33,924 nucleotides of DNA, taken from assembly GCA_002477755.1 (NCBI GenBank), contig DLKD01000069.1, forward strand, positions 525 through 34,448, read 5' to 3'. This stretch comes from Gordonia sp. UBA7599. Its GTDB lineage: Bacteria > Actinomycetota > Actinomycetes > Mycobacteriales > Mycobacteriaceae. The notes beneath the pieces were generated by a model that made no database searches, had not been told where the DNA came from, and saw nothing but the letters and a program-made list of their open reading frames with translations. The translations under genes were made by a program, and so were the position numbers. Of this stretch, positions 1-13,641 are shown piece after piece; positions within the stretch are counted from its first letter, which is position 1, and the number at the start of each line of letters is the position of its first letter.

Positions 1-185
1 GCTCGTTCGGCGGGCGGCAGCGCCGCCTCGGTCAGGGCCGTCAGCAACTCTCGGTTGCCGTCGAGGAGCCGCGACACCTCCAGCAACTCATCGCCGGTGG
101 TGTCGCCGGCCTGTGCCGACCCGGTGGCCGACTCCAGTACGGCGCGCGCCTCGGCGAGGGCCTCGCGTGACGATGCTGCGTACAT
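1..185 (-). CDS. atpH: ATP synthase subunit delta, N-terminal fragment (window edge)
   Basis: This is the first ~61 codons of the F1 delta subunit, the stalk protein that links the F1 head to the b subunits in the membrane-bound ATP synthase. Reading from ATG at 185 the protein begins MYAASSREALAEARAVLES, which matches delta subunits of Rhodococcus and Gordonia type. It lacks the N-terminal b-like membrane segment found in the mycobacterial b-delta fusion protein, so this organism has an unfused delta subunit. The gene follows atpF by 62 nt and has a purine-rich AGAGG just before the start. The 3' part lies outside the window. Identification rests on the N-terminus plus position in the atp operon. 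Confidence 0.85.
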   Translation of the reverse strand, partial: MYAASSREALAEARAVLESATGSAQAGDTTGDELLEVSRLLDGNRELLTALTEAALPPAER

Positions 186-247
186 CTACCTCTTCGTTCC
201 TGTTCTCGATTGCCGACCGGCCGATTCCCCGGCAGGGCGCCTTCCGG

Positions 248-799
248 CTATTTGACGGGGTCGATCTCGGCGAGGAATCGGTCAACGGTGGCCGACTGCT
301 TCGCGGGGTCGCCCAGCGACTGCCCGACCAGCTTCTCGGCCAGGTCGATCGACATCTTGCCGACGTCGCTGCGCAGCTCGGAGACAACCTGCTGTCGAGA
401 TGCCTCGAGCTGCTGGTTGCCGGCTGCGACGATCCGATCGCTCTCCGCCTGCGCGGTCGCGGTCGCATCGGCAATGATCTGCTGACCCTGCGCACGAGCC
501 TCGTCGCGGATGGCCGCGCCCTCTTCGCGGGCACCGGCCAGCTTCTCGCGGTAGGCCGCGAGCTCGGCGTCGGCCTGTGCCTGCGTCGCCTCGGCGCGCT
601 CGATACCGCCCTCGATCGCCTCGCGTCGCTCGTCGAGCACCTGCTGGTAGCGGGGGACGACGTACTTCCAGAAGACGAAGAAGACGAAGGCGAACGCGAC
701 CAGCGACCAGACGATGTCGTAGGTGTGCGGGAGGAGCGGGTTGTGCTTCTCCCCGCCCTCGGCTGCCAGGAGCAGCGTCAGTTCGGTTGCGTTAGTCAT
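248..799 (-). CDS. atpF: ATP synthase F0 subunit b
   Basis: A 183-residue b subunit of the F0 sector, forming the peripheral stalk. A hydrophobic membrane segment spans about residues 29-46 ([17 protein letters not shown]), followed by the typical [16 protein letters not shown] and a long charged, alanine-rich helix to about residue 150 that would dimerise as the stalk. The length fits the family. The ATG at 799 lies 13 nt downstream of the atpE stop, so the two genes are co-transcribed. No unusual features were seen. Confidence 0.95.
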   Translation of the reverse strand: MTNATELTLLLAAEGGEKHNPLLPHTYDIVWSLVAFAFVFFVFWKYVVPRYQQVLDERREAIEGGIERAEATQAQADAELAAYREKLAGAREEGAAIRDEARAQGQQIIADATATAQAESDRIVAAGNQQLEASRQQVVSELRSDVGKMSIDLAEKLVGQSLGDPAKQSATVDRFLAEIDPVK

Positions 800-812
800 G
801 TCGGATCGTCGA

Positions 813-1073
<261 letters not shown>

Positions 1074-1138
1074 CTAAATGGCTCCCCATCCGGATGGATG
1101 AGTAGTCAGGTTCTGTTGTTGTTGTCGATGGTCGGTGG

Positions 1139-1936
1139 TCAGTGTGCGTCTGCGTGGATCGACTGGTCGATGTAGACCGCGGTCAGCAGGGCGAAGATGT
1201 ATGCCTGCAGCGCGATCACCAGCAGTTCGAAGAAGGTGAACGCGACGCCGACGAGCAGGGCCGGGAGTCCGAAGACGGCCATCCAATTCTTCGATTCGAA
1301 GAAGAAGAACTGCGTGGCCGAGAAGAACAGGACCAGCATGATGTGGCCGGCGAGCATGTTGGCCATAAGACGGACGGTGAGCGTGAACGGCCGCAGGACG
1401 AACGTCGAGATGAACTCGATCGGGATCAACAGGAAGTGGATCGGCAGCGGCACGCCGGGCAGGACCGTCGAGGACTTGATGAATCCGAAGAACCCGAACT
1501 TGCGGAACCCGACGGTCAGGTAGGTGAGGTAGGCGGCGCCGGCCATCACCATCGGGAACCCGATGCGCGCGTTCGACGAGATGTTCAGGAACGGGATCAC
1601 CGAGGTGAGGTTCAGGAAGATCGTCGCGAAGAAGATCGTCGCGATGATCGCGAAGTACTTGCGCCCGTTCTCCTTGCCGAGGATCTCCTCCGCGATCTGG
1701 ACGCGGACGAAGTCCAGCATGCTCTCGGCGACGTTCTGGATGCCCCGCGGGATGATCTTCGGACTGCGCATGGCGACCATGAAAAAGACGCCCAGCAGGA
1801 ACACGACGCCCAGGCGGATGATCATCAACCTGTCGAGGGCGAACCACGTGTCTTCGAACAGCACCTGCGGGGGAAAGAAATCGTCCAGCGTCGGCGCTTG
1901 GAATTCAGCGGACTCGGCCAAGAAGACGGTGTTCAG
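1139..1936 (-). CDS. atpB: ATP synthase F0 subunit a
   Basis: A polytopic subunit a, which forms the proton half-channels next to the c-ring. The protein reads NTVFLAESAEFQAPTLDD at its start, then LDRLMIIRLGVVFLLGVFF, and holds the conserved channel region RPFTLTVRLMANMLAGHI with the essential arginine. The start is uncertain. The open frame reaches an ATG at 2038, but the extra N-terminus is an arginine-rich string unlike any subunit a. The family homology begins near a CTG at 1936, preceded by GGGAGAG, with a TTG at 1921 as the next option. I chose 1936 (265 residues). Either way the start codon is non-standard. It is transcribed from a promoter about 220 nt upstream and by read-through from atpI. 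Confidence 0.93.
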   Translation of the reverse strand: MNTVFLAESAEFQAPTLDDFFPPQVLFEDTWFALDRLMIIRLGVVFLLGVFFMVAMRSPKIIPRGIQNVAESMLDFVRVQIAEEILGKENGRKYFAIIATIFFATIFLNLTSVIPFLNISSNARIGFPMVMAGAAYLTYLTVGFRKFGFFGFIKSSTVLPGVPLPIHFLLIPIEFISTFVLRPFTLTVRLMANMLAGHIMLVLFFSATQFFFFESKNWMAVFGLPALLVGVAFTFFELLVIALQAYIFALLTAVYIDQSIHADAH

Positions 1937-2153
1937 CGTTCTCTCCCGTGCTCGGGCCCCGCGCTCGCGGCTGCGGGTGCGGGTTCGATCGGACAATCCC
2001 GCAGATGCGGGAAACAGACAGGTATGGCGCTTCCGCATGCTATCGGCATTCGGGGCGCGGCCAGTCCTGTTTGGTGTGATCAGAACCCTATCAAGTCCGG
2101 ATCATCAACCCGATCACCGGGGTCTGATTTGTCCCGGCGACCATCTACGACAC

Positions 2154-2183
2154 AGTGTAGTAGCCATTCCGGGGAGGAGCCAA
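2154..2183 (-). promoter_or_regulatory. Candidate promoter for atpBEFH
   Basis: Reading the minus strand, TTGGCT (2178-2183) is followed after 18 nt by TACACT (2154-2159). This is a good actinobacterial sigma-A type promoter at the start of the 279-nt gap between atpI and atpB. It would give a leader of about 210 nt before atpB. The leader contains a small perfect hairpin, CCCGCA-TC-TGCGGG (1996-2009), and no clear riboswitch. This is inference from motif and position. Confidence 0.5.
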
Positions 2184-2215
2184 TCGGTACGACGGCTGCA
2201 CGGCGTGGCTCGGGG

Positions 2216-2662
2216 CTACTCCCCCGCCACCTCGTCGACGTAGGGCACGCGCGTGCGCAGCACTCCGTAGAACTCCGCGCCCAGCACGATCACGATCGCG
2301 CCGATGAGCATGCTCACCAGGGCGCCCCGATCGTAGAAATCCATGTTCTTGACGATCCCCATCACCACGATGACGGCGACCATCTTCAGGAACCAGGAGC
2401 CCATGATGATGTACAGCGAGGTCGTCGGCTCCAGGTGCGCCGTGGCCAGCACCACGATGATCGTGACCAGGATGAATCCGCCGCCGACGGCAGCGCCGAC
2501 CACCACTCCCCACAGGCCCCGGGTCCCTGCCAGCGGCACCCAGACGGCCAGGCCGAGCAGGGTGAGCGCCACCAGGCCGACCGAGCCGTAGCGCAGCCCG
2601 GCCTTCAGCGCGCCCAGCGGGTCGGTCGTCGCGCGCAGGATGTCGGGGGTGTCGTCAGCCAT
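2216..2662 (-). CDS. atpI: ATP synthase protein I-like membrane protein
   Basis: A 148-residue membrane protein with four hydrophobic segments (about residues 28-46, 51-72, 83-102 and 114-132). It sits directly upstream of atpB, where mycobacteria carry the AtpI/Rv1303-type gene. In other bacteria AtpI helps assemble the c-ring, and that role is inferred here from position and topology. The ATG at 2662 is preceded by a -10-like TAGCCT seven nt upstream and by no ribosome binding site, which suggests a leaderless transcript. wecA ends 51 nt upstream. Confidence 0.85.
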   Translation of the reverse strand: MADDTPDILRATTDPLGALKAGLRYGSVGLVALTLLGLAVWVPLAGTRGLWGVVVGAAVGGGFILVTIIVVLATAHLEPTTSLYIIMGSWFLKMVAVIVVMGIVKNMDFYDRGALVSMLIGAIVIVLGAEFYGVLRTRVPYVDEVAGE

Positions 2663-2669
2663 GGCTGAC

Positions 2670-2700
2670 AGGCTAGCGCCCGCGCGGCGGGCACAGCCAA
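2670..2700 (-). promoter_or_regulatory. Candidate leaderless promoter for atpI
   Basis: On the minus strand TTGGCT (2695-2700) and TAGCCT (2670-2675) are separated by 19 nt. The -10 ends 7 nt before the atpI ATG, so transcription would begin at or next to the start codon. The -35 hexamer is identical to the one proposed for atpB. Confidence 0.45.
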
Positions 2701-2713
2701 TCCCGCCGTCGAG

Positions 2714-3880
2714 TCAGCTGCGGAAGGCCCGGGCGATGCGCGGTGAGAATGTGAATGCGAGCGCCACCACGACGCCGACGAGGAACACCGGCCCGACGAC
2801 CCGCAGCGGTGCGACCGTGCTCGCCGACACCGACAGCGCCAGCACACCGACCCACAGGTAGATCAGCAGCGCGACGCGCGACTGCGAGTGTCCGAGTTCG
2901 AGCAGCCGGTGGTGCAGGTGCATCTTGTCGGGCGTGTAGAAACCGACTCCGGCCCTCGTCCGCCGCACGACCGCCATCAGCATGTCGAGCATCGGGATGA
3001 ACATGATCGCCGCGACGAGGATGAGCGGTGAGAGCAGGGTGAAGACGTCGGCGGTGCCGTAGGCGTTGGGCGAGATGCGACCCGACGCGCTCGTCGACGC
3101 CGCGGCGAGCATCAGGCCGATCAGCATCGCGCCCGAATCGCCCATGAAGATCCGCGCCGGGCTGAAGTTGTGGGGCAGGAAGCCCAGGCAGGCGCCGGCC
3201 AGCGCGACGGTGATCAGCGCGGGCGGGTAGTAGCTGGAGTCGCCGCCGAGTTCGCGGAGCTGCCCGAGGGAGAACAGGCAGATCGCCAGGGCGGCGATCA
3301 GCCCCAGCCCCGCGGCGAGGCCGTCGAGGCCGTCGATGAAGTTGACGGCATTGATGGTCGCGACGGTGATCACGACGGTCAGCAGCCCGGCCTGTAGCGG
3401 GTCGAGTGACAGCGTCCCGATGTTGCCGACCGGGACGTTGAAGACGTTCCAGCTCACGCCCATGATCACGAGCACCCCGGCCGCGGTCAGCTGGCCCACG
3501 AACTTGGTCAGCGCGTCGAGGCCCCACCGGTCGTCGATGACACCGACCAGCACGATCACCAACCCGGCGGTGATCACCGCCATCATGTCCGGGGAGTACG
3601 CGAACCCCCGGTTGAGCGCGGGCAACTGGGCCGCCAGCGCAATCGCCGAGACGAGGCCGATGAACATGCCGACCCCGCCCAGCCGAGGCGTCGGGATCAC
3701 GTGTACGTCGCGGGCGCGGGGCACCGCGACGGCGCCGACGCGGATCGCGAACACTCGGACCAGCGAGGTCAGCAGGTATGTCACGGCCGCGGCAGTGGCC
3801 CCGACCAGCACGAGCTCCCGCAGCGGGACGCCGGCCCCCGGGGAACCGATCCCCGACGGCACCGCCAACTGCTCGATCAC
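2714..3880 (-). CDS. wecA: Undecaprenyl/decaprenyl-phosphate GlcNAc-1-phosphate transferase
   Basis: A 388-residue polytopic enzyme of the MraY/WecA family. In mycolata it transfers GlcNAc-1-phosphate from UDP-GlcNAc to decaprenyl phosphate, the first step in building the linker that joins arabinogalactan to peptidoglycan. Family motifs seen: PTPRLGGVGMF near residue 63, the aspartate pair in GVIDDRWGLD, the catalytic block NFIDGLDGLAAG, FMGDSG, and the C-terminal histidine motif MHLHHRLLELG. About ten hydrophobic segments are visible. The GTG start at 3880 overlaps the stop of the preceding glyA-like gene as GTGA, implying translational coupling. Position upstream of the atp operon matches rfe/wecA of M. 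tuberculosis. Confidence 0.93.
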   Translation of the reverse strand: MIEQLAVPSGIGSPGAGVPLRELVLVGATAAAVTYLLTSLVRVFAIRVGAVAVPRARDVHVIPTPRLGGVGMFIGLVSAIALAAQLPALNRGFAYSPDMMAVITAGLVIVLVGVIDDRWGLDALTKFVGQLTAAGVLVIMGVSWNVFNVPVGNIGTLSLDPLQAGLLTVVITVATINAVNFIDGLDGLAAGLGLIAALAICLFSLGQLRELGGDSSYYPPALITVALAGACLGFLPHNFSPARIFMGDSGAMLIGLMLAAASTSASGRISPNAYGTADVFTLLSPLILVAAIMFIPMLDMLMAVVRRTRAGVGFYTPDKMHLHHRLLELGHSQSRVALLIYLWVGVLALSVSASTVAPLRVVGPVFLVGVVVALAFTFSPRIARAFRS

Positions 3881-5052
3881 CTCGCCGCACCCGCCAGCAC
3901 GTCGAGGATCCGCGCGGCCAGCACGGCCATGTCCGACACCGTCTGTCCGGCCGAGGTCACCGTCGGAGTGCCCACCCGGAACGCCGAGCCCAGCGCCACC
4001 GGGGCCGGATCGAACGGCAGAACCGCTTTGTCGACGACGATGCCCGCGGCACCGAGCGCATCGGCGGCGGCGCGCCCGGTCAGCCCCAACTCGGTCACGT
4101 CGATGACGGCCAGATGGTTATCGGTACCTCCGGAGACCACCCGCAGTCCGCCGTCGACGAGGGCGCTGGCCAGTGCCGCGGCGTTCTCGACGACACGGCG
4201 CGCGTAGTCGCGGTACTCGGAGGTGGCCGATTCGGCGAACGCCACGGCCTTTGCCGCGATCGCCGCCATGTTGGGCCCGCCCTGTACGAAGGGGTAGACC
4301 GCCCGGCGCAGCGCGTCGGCGTGCTCGGCGCGCCCAAGGATGACCCCGCCGCGCGGTCCACGCATGATCTTCTGGGTGGAGACGGTGACGACGTCGGCGT
4401 ACTCGACCGGCGACGGTCCGATGCCGGCGATGGCGAGCCCGGCGATGTGGGCCGCGTCGACCCACAGGATGCAGCCCGCCTCGTCGGCGATCGAACGCAT
4501 CGCGGCGAAGTCGATGTGCCGCGAGTATCCCGAGGCCCCGGCCACCAGGATCCGTGGCTTGTAGAACATCGCCGTGTCGCGCAGCTTGTCGTAGTCGATG
4601 CGCTCGTCGGACATGTCCAGCTCGTAGGAGACCGGCGTGAACCACCGCCCGGAGAAGTTTGCACGCGAGCCGTGTGTCTGGTGGCCGCCGTGCCGAAGCG
4701 ACAGCGCCAGCACCGCGTCGTCGGGCTGGGCAAACGCCGCGTAGACCGCCAAGTTCGCCACGGACCCGGACACCGGCTGGACGTCGGCGTACTCCGCACC
4801 GAACAGCTCGCGGGCGCGCGCGACCGCCAGCTCCTCCAGTTCGTCGACCACTTCGCAGCCGCCGTGGTAGCGGTGACCGGGATGTCCCTCGGCATACTTG
4901 TCGCCGAACTCCGACCCCAGTGCGGCGCGCACCCCCGGCGTCGACACCGACTCGCTGGCGATCAGCGACACGGTCGTCGCACGGCGGGCCACCTCCGCGT
5001 CGACGAGTCCGGCGACGGCGGGATCGGCATCTCGCAACGGTGCGCCGCTCAC
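3877..5052 (-). CDS. glyA: Divergent serine hydroxymethyltransferase-like PLP enzyme
   Basis: A 391-residue fold-type I PLP enzyme, clearly of the SHMT family. It shows DKYAEGHPGHRYHGGCE, QPVSGSVANLAVYAAF, HGGHQTHGS, WVDAAHIAGLAIAG, VSTQKIMRGPRGG, DNHLAVID and AFRVGTPTVTS. K228 is the expected PLP lysine and D203/H206 of the DAAH motif are kept. The near-invariant histidine just before the lysine (H228 in E. coli, motif THK) is Q227 here, and the usual SENF near the N-terminus is SESV. The protein is also ~30 residues shorter than typical GlyA. It may be a specialised or altered-specificity paralogue rather than the housekeeping enzyme. It overlaps both neighbours by GTGA (sua5 upstream, wecA downstream). 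M. tuberculosis has no glyA at this place. Confidence 0.8.
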   Translation of the reverse strand: MSGAPLRDADPAVAGLVDAEVARRATTVSLIASESVSTPGVRAALGSEFGDKYAEGHPGHRYHGGCEVVDELEELAVARARELFGAEYADVQPVSGSVANLAVYAAFAQPDDAVLALSLRHGGHQTHGSRANFSGRWFTPVSYELDMSDERIDYDKLRDTAMFYKPRILVAGASGYSRHIDFAAMRSIADEAGCILWVDAAHIAGLAIAGIGPSPVEYADVVTVSTQKIMRGPRGGVILGRAEHADALRRAVYPFVQGGPNMAAIAAKAVAFAESATSEYRDYARRVVENAAALASALVDGGLRVVSGGTDNHLAVIDVTELGLTGRAAADALGAAGIVVDKAVLPFDPAPVALGSAFRVGTPTVTSAGQTVSDMAVLAARILDVLAGAAR

Positions 5053-5708
5053 GATGCACCCCGCAGTTCGGCGACCTCCAGGTCGAGGACCTCACCGATC
5101 CGCTCGGCACTGATCGCACCCTCGCGCAGGATCACCGGCACTTCGCCGGTCACGTCCACGATCGTCGAGGCCGTCGCAGCCGCGCACGGGCCGCCGTCGA
5201 GGTACACCTCGACGGCGTCGCCGAGCTGGTCCCGGGCCTGCCCCACAGTGGTGGCGGGCGGTTGACCGGACACATTGGCACTGGACACCGCCATCGGACC
5301 GACCTCGCGCAGCAGCTCGATCGCGACGGGGTGCAGCGGCATGCGCAGCATGACTGTCCCATCGGTGTCGCCGAGGTCCCACGCCAATGACGGCGCCTGT
5401 GTGACGACGATCGAGAGACCACCGGGCCAGAACGCACGGGTGAGCTCACGGGCCGCCAGCGGCACCGACAGCACCAGGCCGTCGATGGTGTTCCAGGAAC
5501 CGACCAGCACCGGGACCGGCATGGACCGTCCCCGCCCCTTGGCGGCCAGCAGATCCGCGACGGCCTCGGAGTCGAAGGCGTCGCAGCCGAGGCCGTAGAG
5601 GGTGTCCGTGGGAAGCACGACCAGCCGCGACGAGCGCGCCGCCGCGACCGCGGCACGCATGCCCGCCGAGCGCGTCTGCGGGTCGGTGCAGTCGTAGACG
5701 GTGCTCAC
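5049..5708 (-). CDS. tsaC: L-threonylcarbamoyladenylate synthase (Sua5/YrdC family)
   Basis: A 219-residue YrdC-domain protein that makes threonylcarbamoyl-AMP from threonine, bicarbonate and ATP for the t6A modification at position 37 of ANN-decoding tRNAs. The motifs RLVVLPTDTLYGLGCDAF, AAKGRGRSMPVPVLVG, FWPGGLSIVV, RMPLHP and VSSANVSGQPPA are all present. The open frame extends upstream to 5762, but the GTG at 5708 is preceded by AAGGATGA at a good distance and lies just after the prmC stop at 5713, so it is the better start. It is coupled to the glyA-like gene by a GTGA overlap. The prfA-prmC-sua5 order is conserved in actinobacteria. Confidence 0.92.
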   Translation of the reverse strand: MSTVYDCTDPQTRSAGMRAAVAAARSSRLVVLPTDTLYGLGCDAFDSEAVADLLAAKGRGRSMPVPVLVGSWNTIDGLVLSVPLAARELTRAFWPGGLSIVVTQAPSLAWDLGDTDGTVMLRMPLHPVAIELLREVGPMAVSSANVSGQPPATTVGQARDQLGDAVEVYLDGGPCAAATASTIVDVTGEVPVILREGAISAERIGEVLDLEVAELRGAS

Positions 5709-5712
5709 CGCT

Positions 5713-6614
5713 TCATCCTTGCACAGCGGTGGTGAATCGCTGCGCTCCGGCGAGGTCGTCATGGGGCTCGATCGCAGCGAACCCCGCCGCGTCCATCGCG
5801 GCGGCGACGGCCGGGCCGGTGGCGTCGTCGTGCTCGACGCCCAAAGCGGTGCCCGGCCGTCCCAGTGCCCGCACGGATTGGAGCATCGGCGTGATCACCG
5901 CCATGCCGTCGGCGCCGGCGAATACCGCCCGGTGCGGATCGGCGGCGACCTCCGGCGAAATCGGCGTCGGGGTGCCGTCGGTGAGTTCGGGAACGTACGG
6001 CGGGTTGGCCACGACGAGGTCCAGGGCCGCGTCCACCGGCCAACCGGTCGGACCCGCCTGCGCGGCAATCGCCGCCGCCAACCCGCCCGGATCGGTGACA
6101 TCGGCGGCGACGACGGCCACCCGCGTGGCCACCGGCACGGGCTGAGCGGCGGCGTTGCGCCGCAACCAGGTGCGGGCATCGTCGAACAGTTCGACGGCAA
6201 GCACGCGGACATCGGGGCGCGCGGTGGCCAAACCGAGGGCCAACGCACCCGACCCGGAACACAGATCGGCGACGAGCGCGCCACGGGGCGCGGTGGCCAC
6301 AGCCCACTGCAGGAGCAGCTCGGTCTCGGGCCGCGGGACGAACACTCCGGGACCGACCCGCAGGTCGATCGCGGCAGTGTCGGCACCGAACCCGACCCGG
6401 CCCAGGATGTGTTGCAGCGGTTCACGGGCGGCGCGGCGCGCCACGTCGTCGCGAAACCGGCGCAGCGCCGTCTCATCGACCTCGTCGACGAGGATCAGCC
6501 GACCGACGTCGACGCGCAGCGCGTGCGCGAGCAGCCATCGGGCGTCGGGCTGCGGTGAGTCCACCCCGGCCGCGGTCAGCGCCTCGACCGCGTCGGCGAG
6601 CACACGCGCTGTTC

Positions 6615-6618
<4 letters not shown>
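5713..6618 (-). CDS. prmC: Peptide chain release factor N5-glutamine methyltransferase
   Basis: A 301-residue SAM-dependent methyltransferase (HemK/PrmC) that methylates the glutamine of the GGQ motif in release factors. The N-terminal helical domain (about 1-85) is followed by the [13 protein letters not shown] motif, the SAM-binding glycine loop [16 protein letters not shown], and the catalytic NPPY in [12 protein letters not shown], which holds the substrate glutamine. The GTG start overlaps the prfA stop as GTGA (6615-6618), so the enzyme is coupled to its own substrate RF1. Confidence 0.95.
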
Positions 6619-7691
<1,073 letters not shown>

Positions 7692-7727
7692 CGCCTGCCT
7701 CCTGTTCTGTCTGCCCTGCACAAACAC

Positions 7728-7771
7728 CACGGCGCCCGTGCGTGCGATCAAGTCGCACGCCGGGCGCCGTG
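7728..7771 (-). terminator. Strong 19-bp hairpin between rpmE and prfA
   Basis: A near-perfect inverted repeat: arm CACGGCGCCCG plus GCGTGCGA pairs with TCGCACGC plus CGGGCGCCGTG, with one bulged T and a 5-nt loop (TCAAG). It begins only 7 nt after the rpmE stop and ends 36 nt before the prfA start. No U-run follows on the minus strand, so it may be a U-less actinobacterial terminator, a partial attenuator, or an RNA-stability element separating ribosomal protein from release factor expression. What is seen is the pairing; the function is inference. Confidence 0.6.
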
Positions 7772-7778
7772 ACGGAAG

Positions 7779-8009
7779 CTAGCTGTCGGCGGTGGCCTTC
7801 TTCTCGCGCTTGCCGTAGCGCTTCTCGAAGCGCGCGACGCGGCCGCCGGTGTCGAGAATCTTCTGCTTGCCCGTGTAGAACGGGTGGCACTGCGAGCAGA
7901 CTTCGACGTTGATCCGGCCGTCTTTCTTGGTGCTGCGGGTCTCGAACGTGTTGCCGCAACCACACACGACGGTGGTGGCCACGTACTCCGGGTGGATGTC
8001 CTTCTTCAT
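7779..8009 (-). CDS. rpmE: 50S ribosomal protein L31 (zinc-binding form)
   Basis: A 76-residue bL31. The four zinc cysteines are kept: C16 and C18 (VCGCGN) and C38 and C41 ([13 protein letters not shown]). This is the C+ form, which the cell normally uses under zinc sufficiency. ATG at 8009 is preceded by GAAAGGGA. The order rpmE-prfA-prmC is the usual one, but the gene that normally lies immediately upstream, rho, is displaced 8.6 kb away by the gltB-like operon. Confidence 0.97.
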   Translation of the reverse strand: MKKDIHPEYVATTVVCGCGNTFETRSTKKDGRINVEVCSQCHPFYTGKQKILDTGGRVARFEKRYGKREKKATADS

Positions 8010-8167
8010 GGTGTCCCTTTCGTGGTCGCCGGGTCACCCGCGCGGATTGCCTCGGGTGTGAACCGGAACCGGACTTGATTCGACGCTCCATTGTGCCACG
8101 ACCGGGCCACCGGCCCGAAATCGTGGCTGCCGCCGCCTGCCCCCGACCTGGTAGTTAGGGACACCTT

Positions 8168-8196
8168 TTTAAAGTTAGCATTGGCTAAGCTACGCT
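8168..8196 (+). promoter_or_regulatory. Candidate core promoter of the gltB-like operon
   Basis: TTTAAA (8168-8173) and TACGCT (8191-8196) are separated by 17 nt, a plausible sigma-A promoter. Transcription would start near 8203, giving a leader of about 70 nt with AGGAG (8263-8267) before the TTG start. The spacer is filled by the iron-box-like sequence, so a bound repressor would block polymerase directly. Confidence 0.5.
8175..8193 (+). promoter_or_regulatory. IdeR/DtxR-like iron box
   Basis: TTAGCATTGGCTAAGCTAC matches the IdeR/DtxR consensus TTAGGTTAGGCTAACCTAA at 14 of 19 positions by eye, including the central GGCTAA. It contains the inverted repeat TTAGC-ATTG-GCTAA minus one base of overlap. 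A second, weaker match (about 10 of 19) begins with TTAGG at 8155, twenty bases upstream, so two repressor dimers could bind in tandem. IdeR-type regulators bind such boxes with ferrous iron and repress; binding here is inference. Confidence 0.5.
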
Positions 8197-8273
8197 GTTT
8201 TCAGTGTCGCTCCACCGTCGTAGCGCTACCGGTGTCAGAGATATTCCCGGAGGACGACGGACAGGAGACGGGG

Positions 8274-13637
<5,364 letters not shown>

Positions 13638-13641
13638 ACCG

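Larger units (their letters stand above)
8010..8273. other. Divergent intergenic region rpmE / gltB-like operon
   Basis: This 264-base gap drives rpmE to the left and the three-gene operon to the right. The left half is GC-rich and holds the rpmE ribosome binding site and a weak candidate promoter (CACAAT at 8089-8094 read on the minus strand). The right half, 8150-8210, is strikingly AT-richer and carries the iron-box promoter described separately. A long open frame runs through the right half into the gltB-like gene, but its residues before 8274 show no family similarity. Confidence 0.6.

Noticed and set aside
2097-2150. 17-codon ORF in the atpB leader (ATG GTC GCC ... TGA on the minus strand)
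   Set aside because: No ribosome binding site or attenuation structure follows it; could be chance.
1142-2668. 508-aa plus-strand frame opposite atpB and atpI
   Set aside because: Asp/Arg/Gln/His-rich antisense frame of two well-supported membrane protein genes.
3778-5265. 495-aa plus-strand frame opposite glyA-like and wecA genes
   Set aside because: GC-rich antisense frame with no motif; the minus-strand genes are certain.
8091-8273. N-terminal extension of the gltB-like protein to a GTG at 8091
   Set aside because: Would translate through the promoter and iron box; the amidotransferase cysteine should lie ~20 residues from the start, as it does from TTG 8274.
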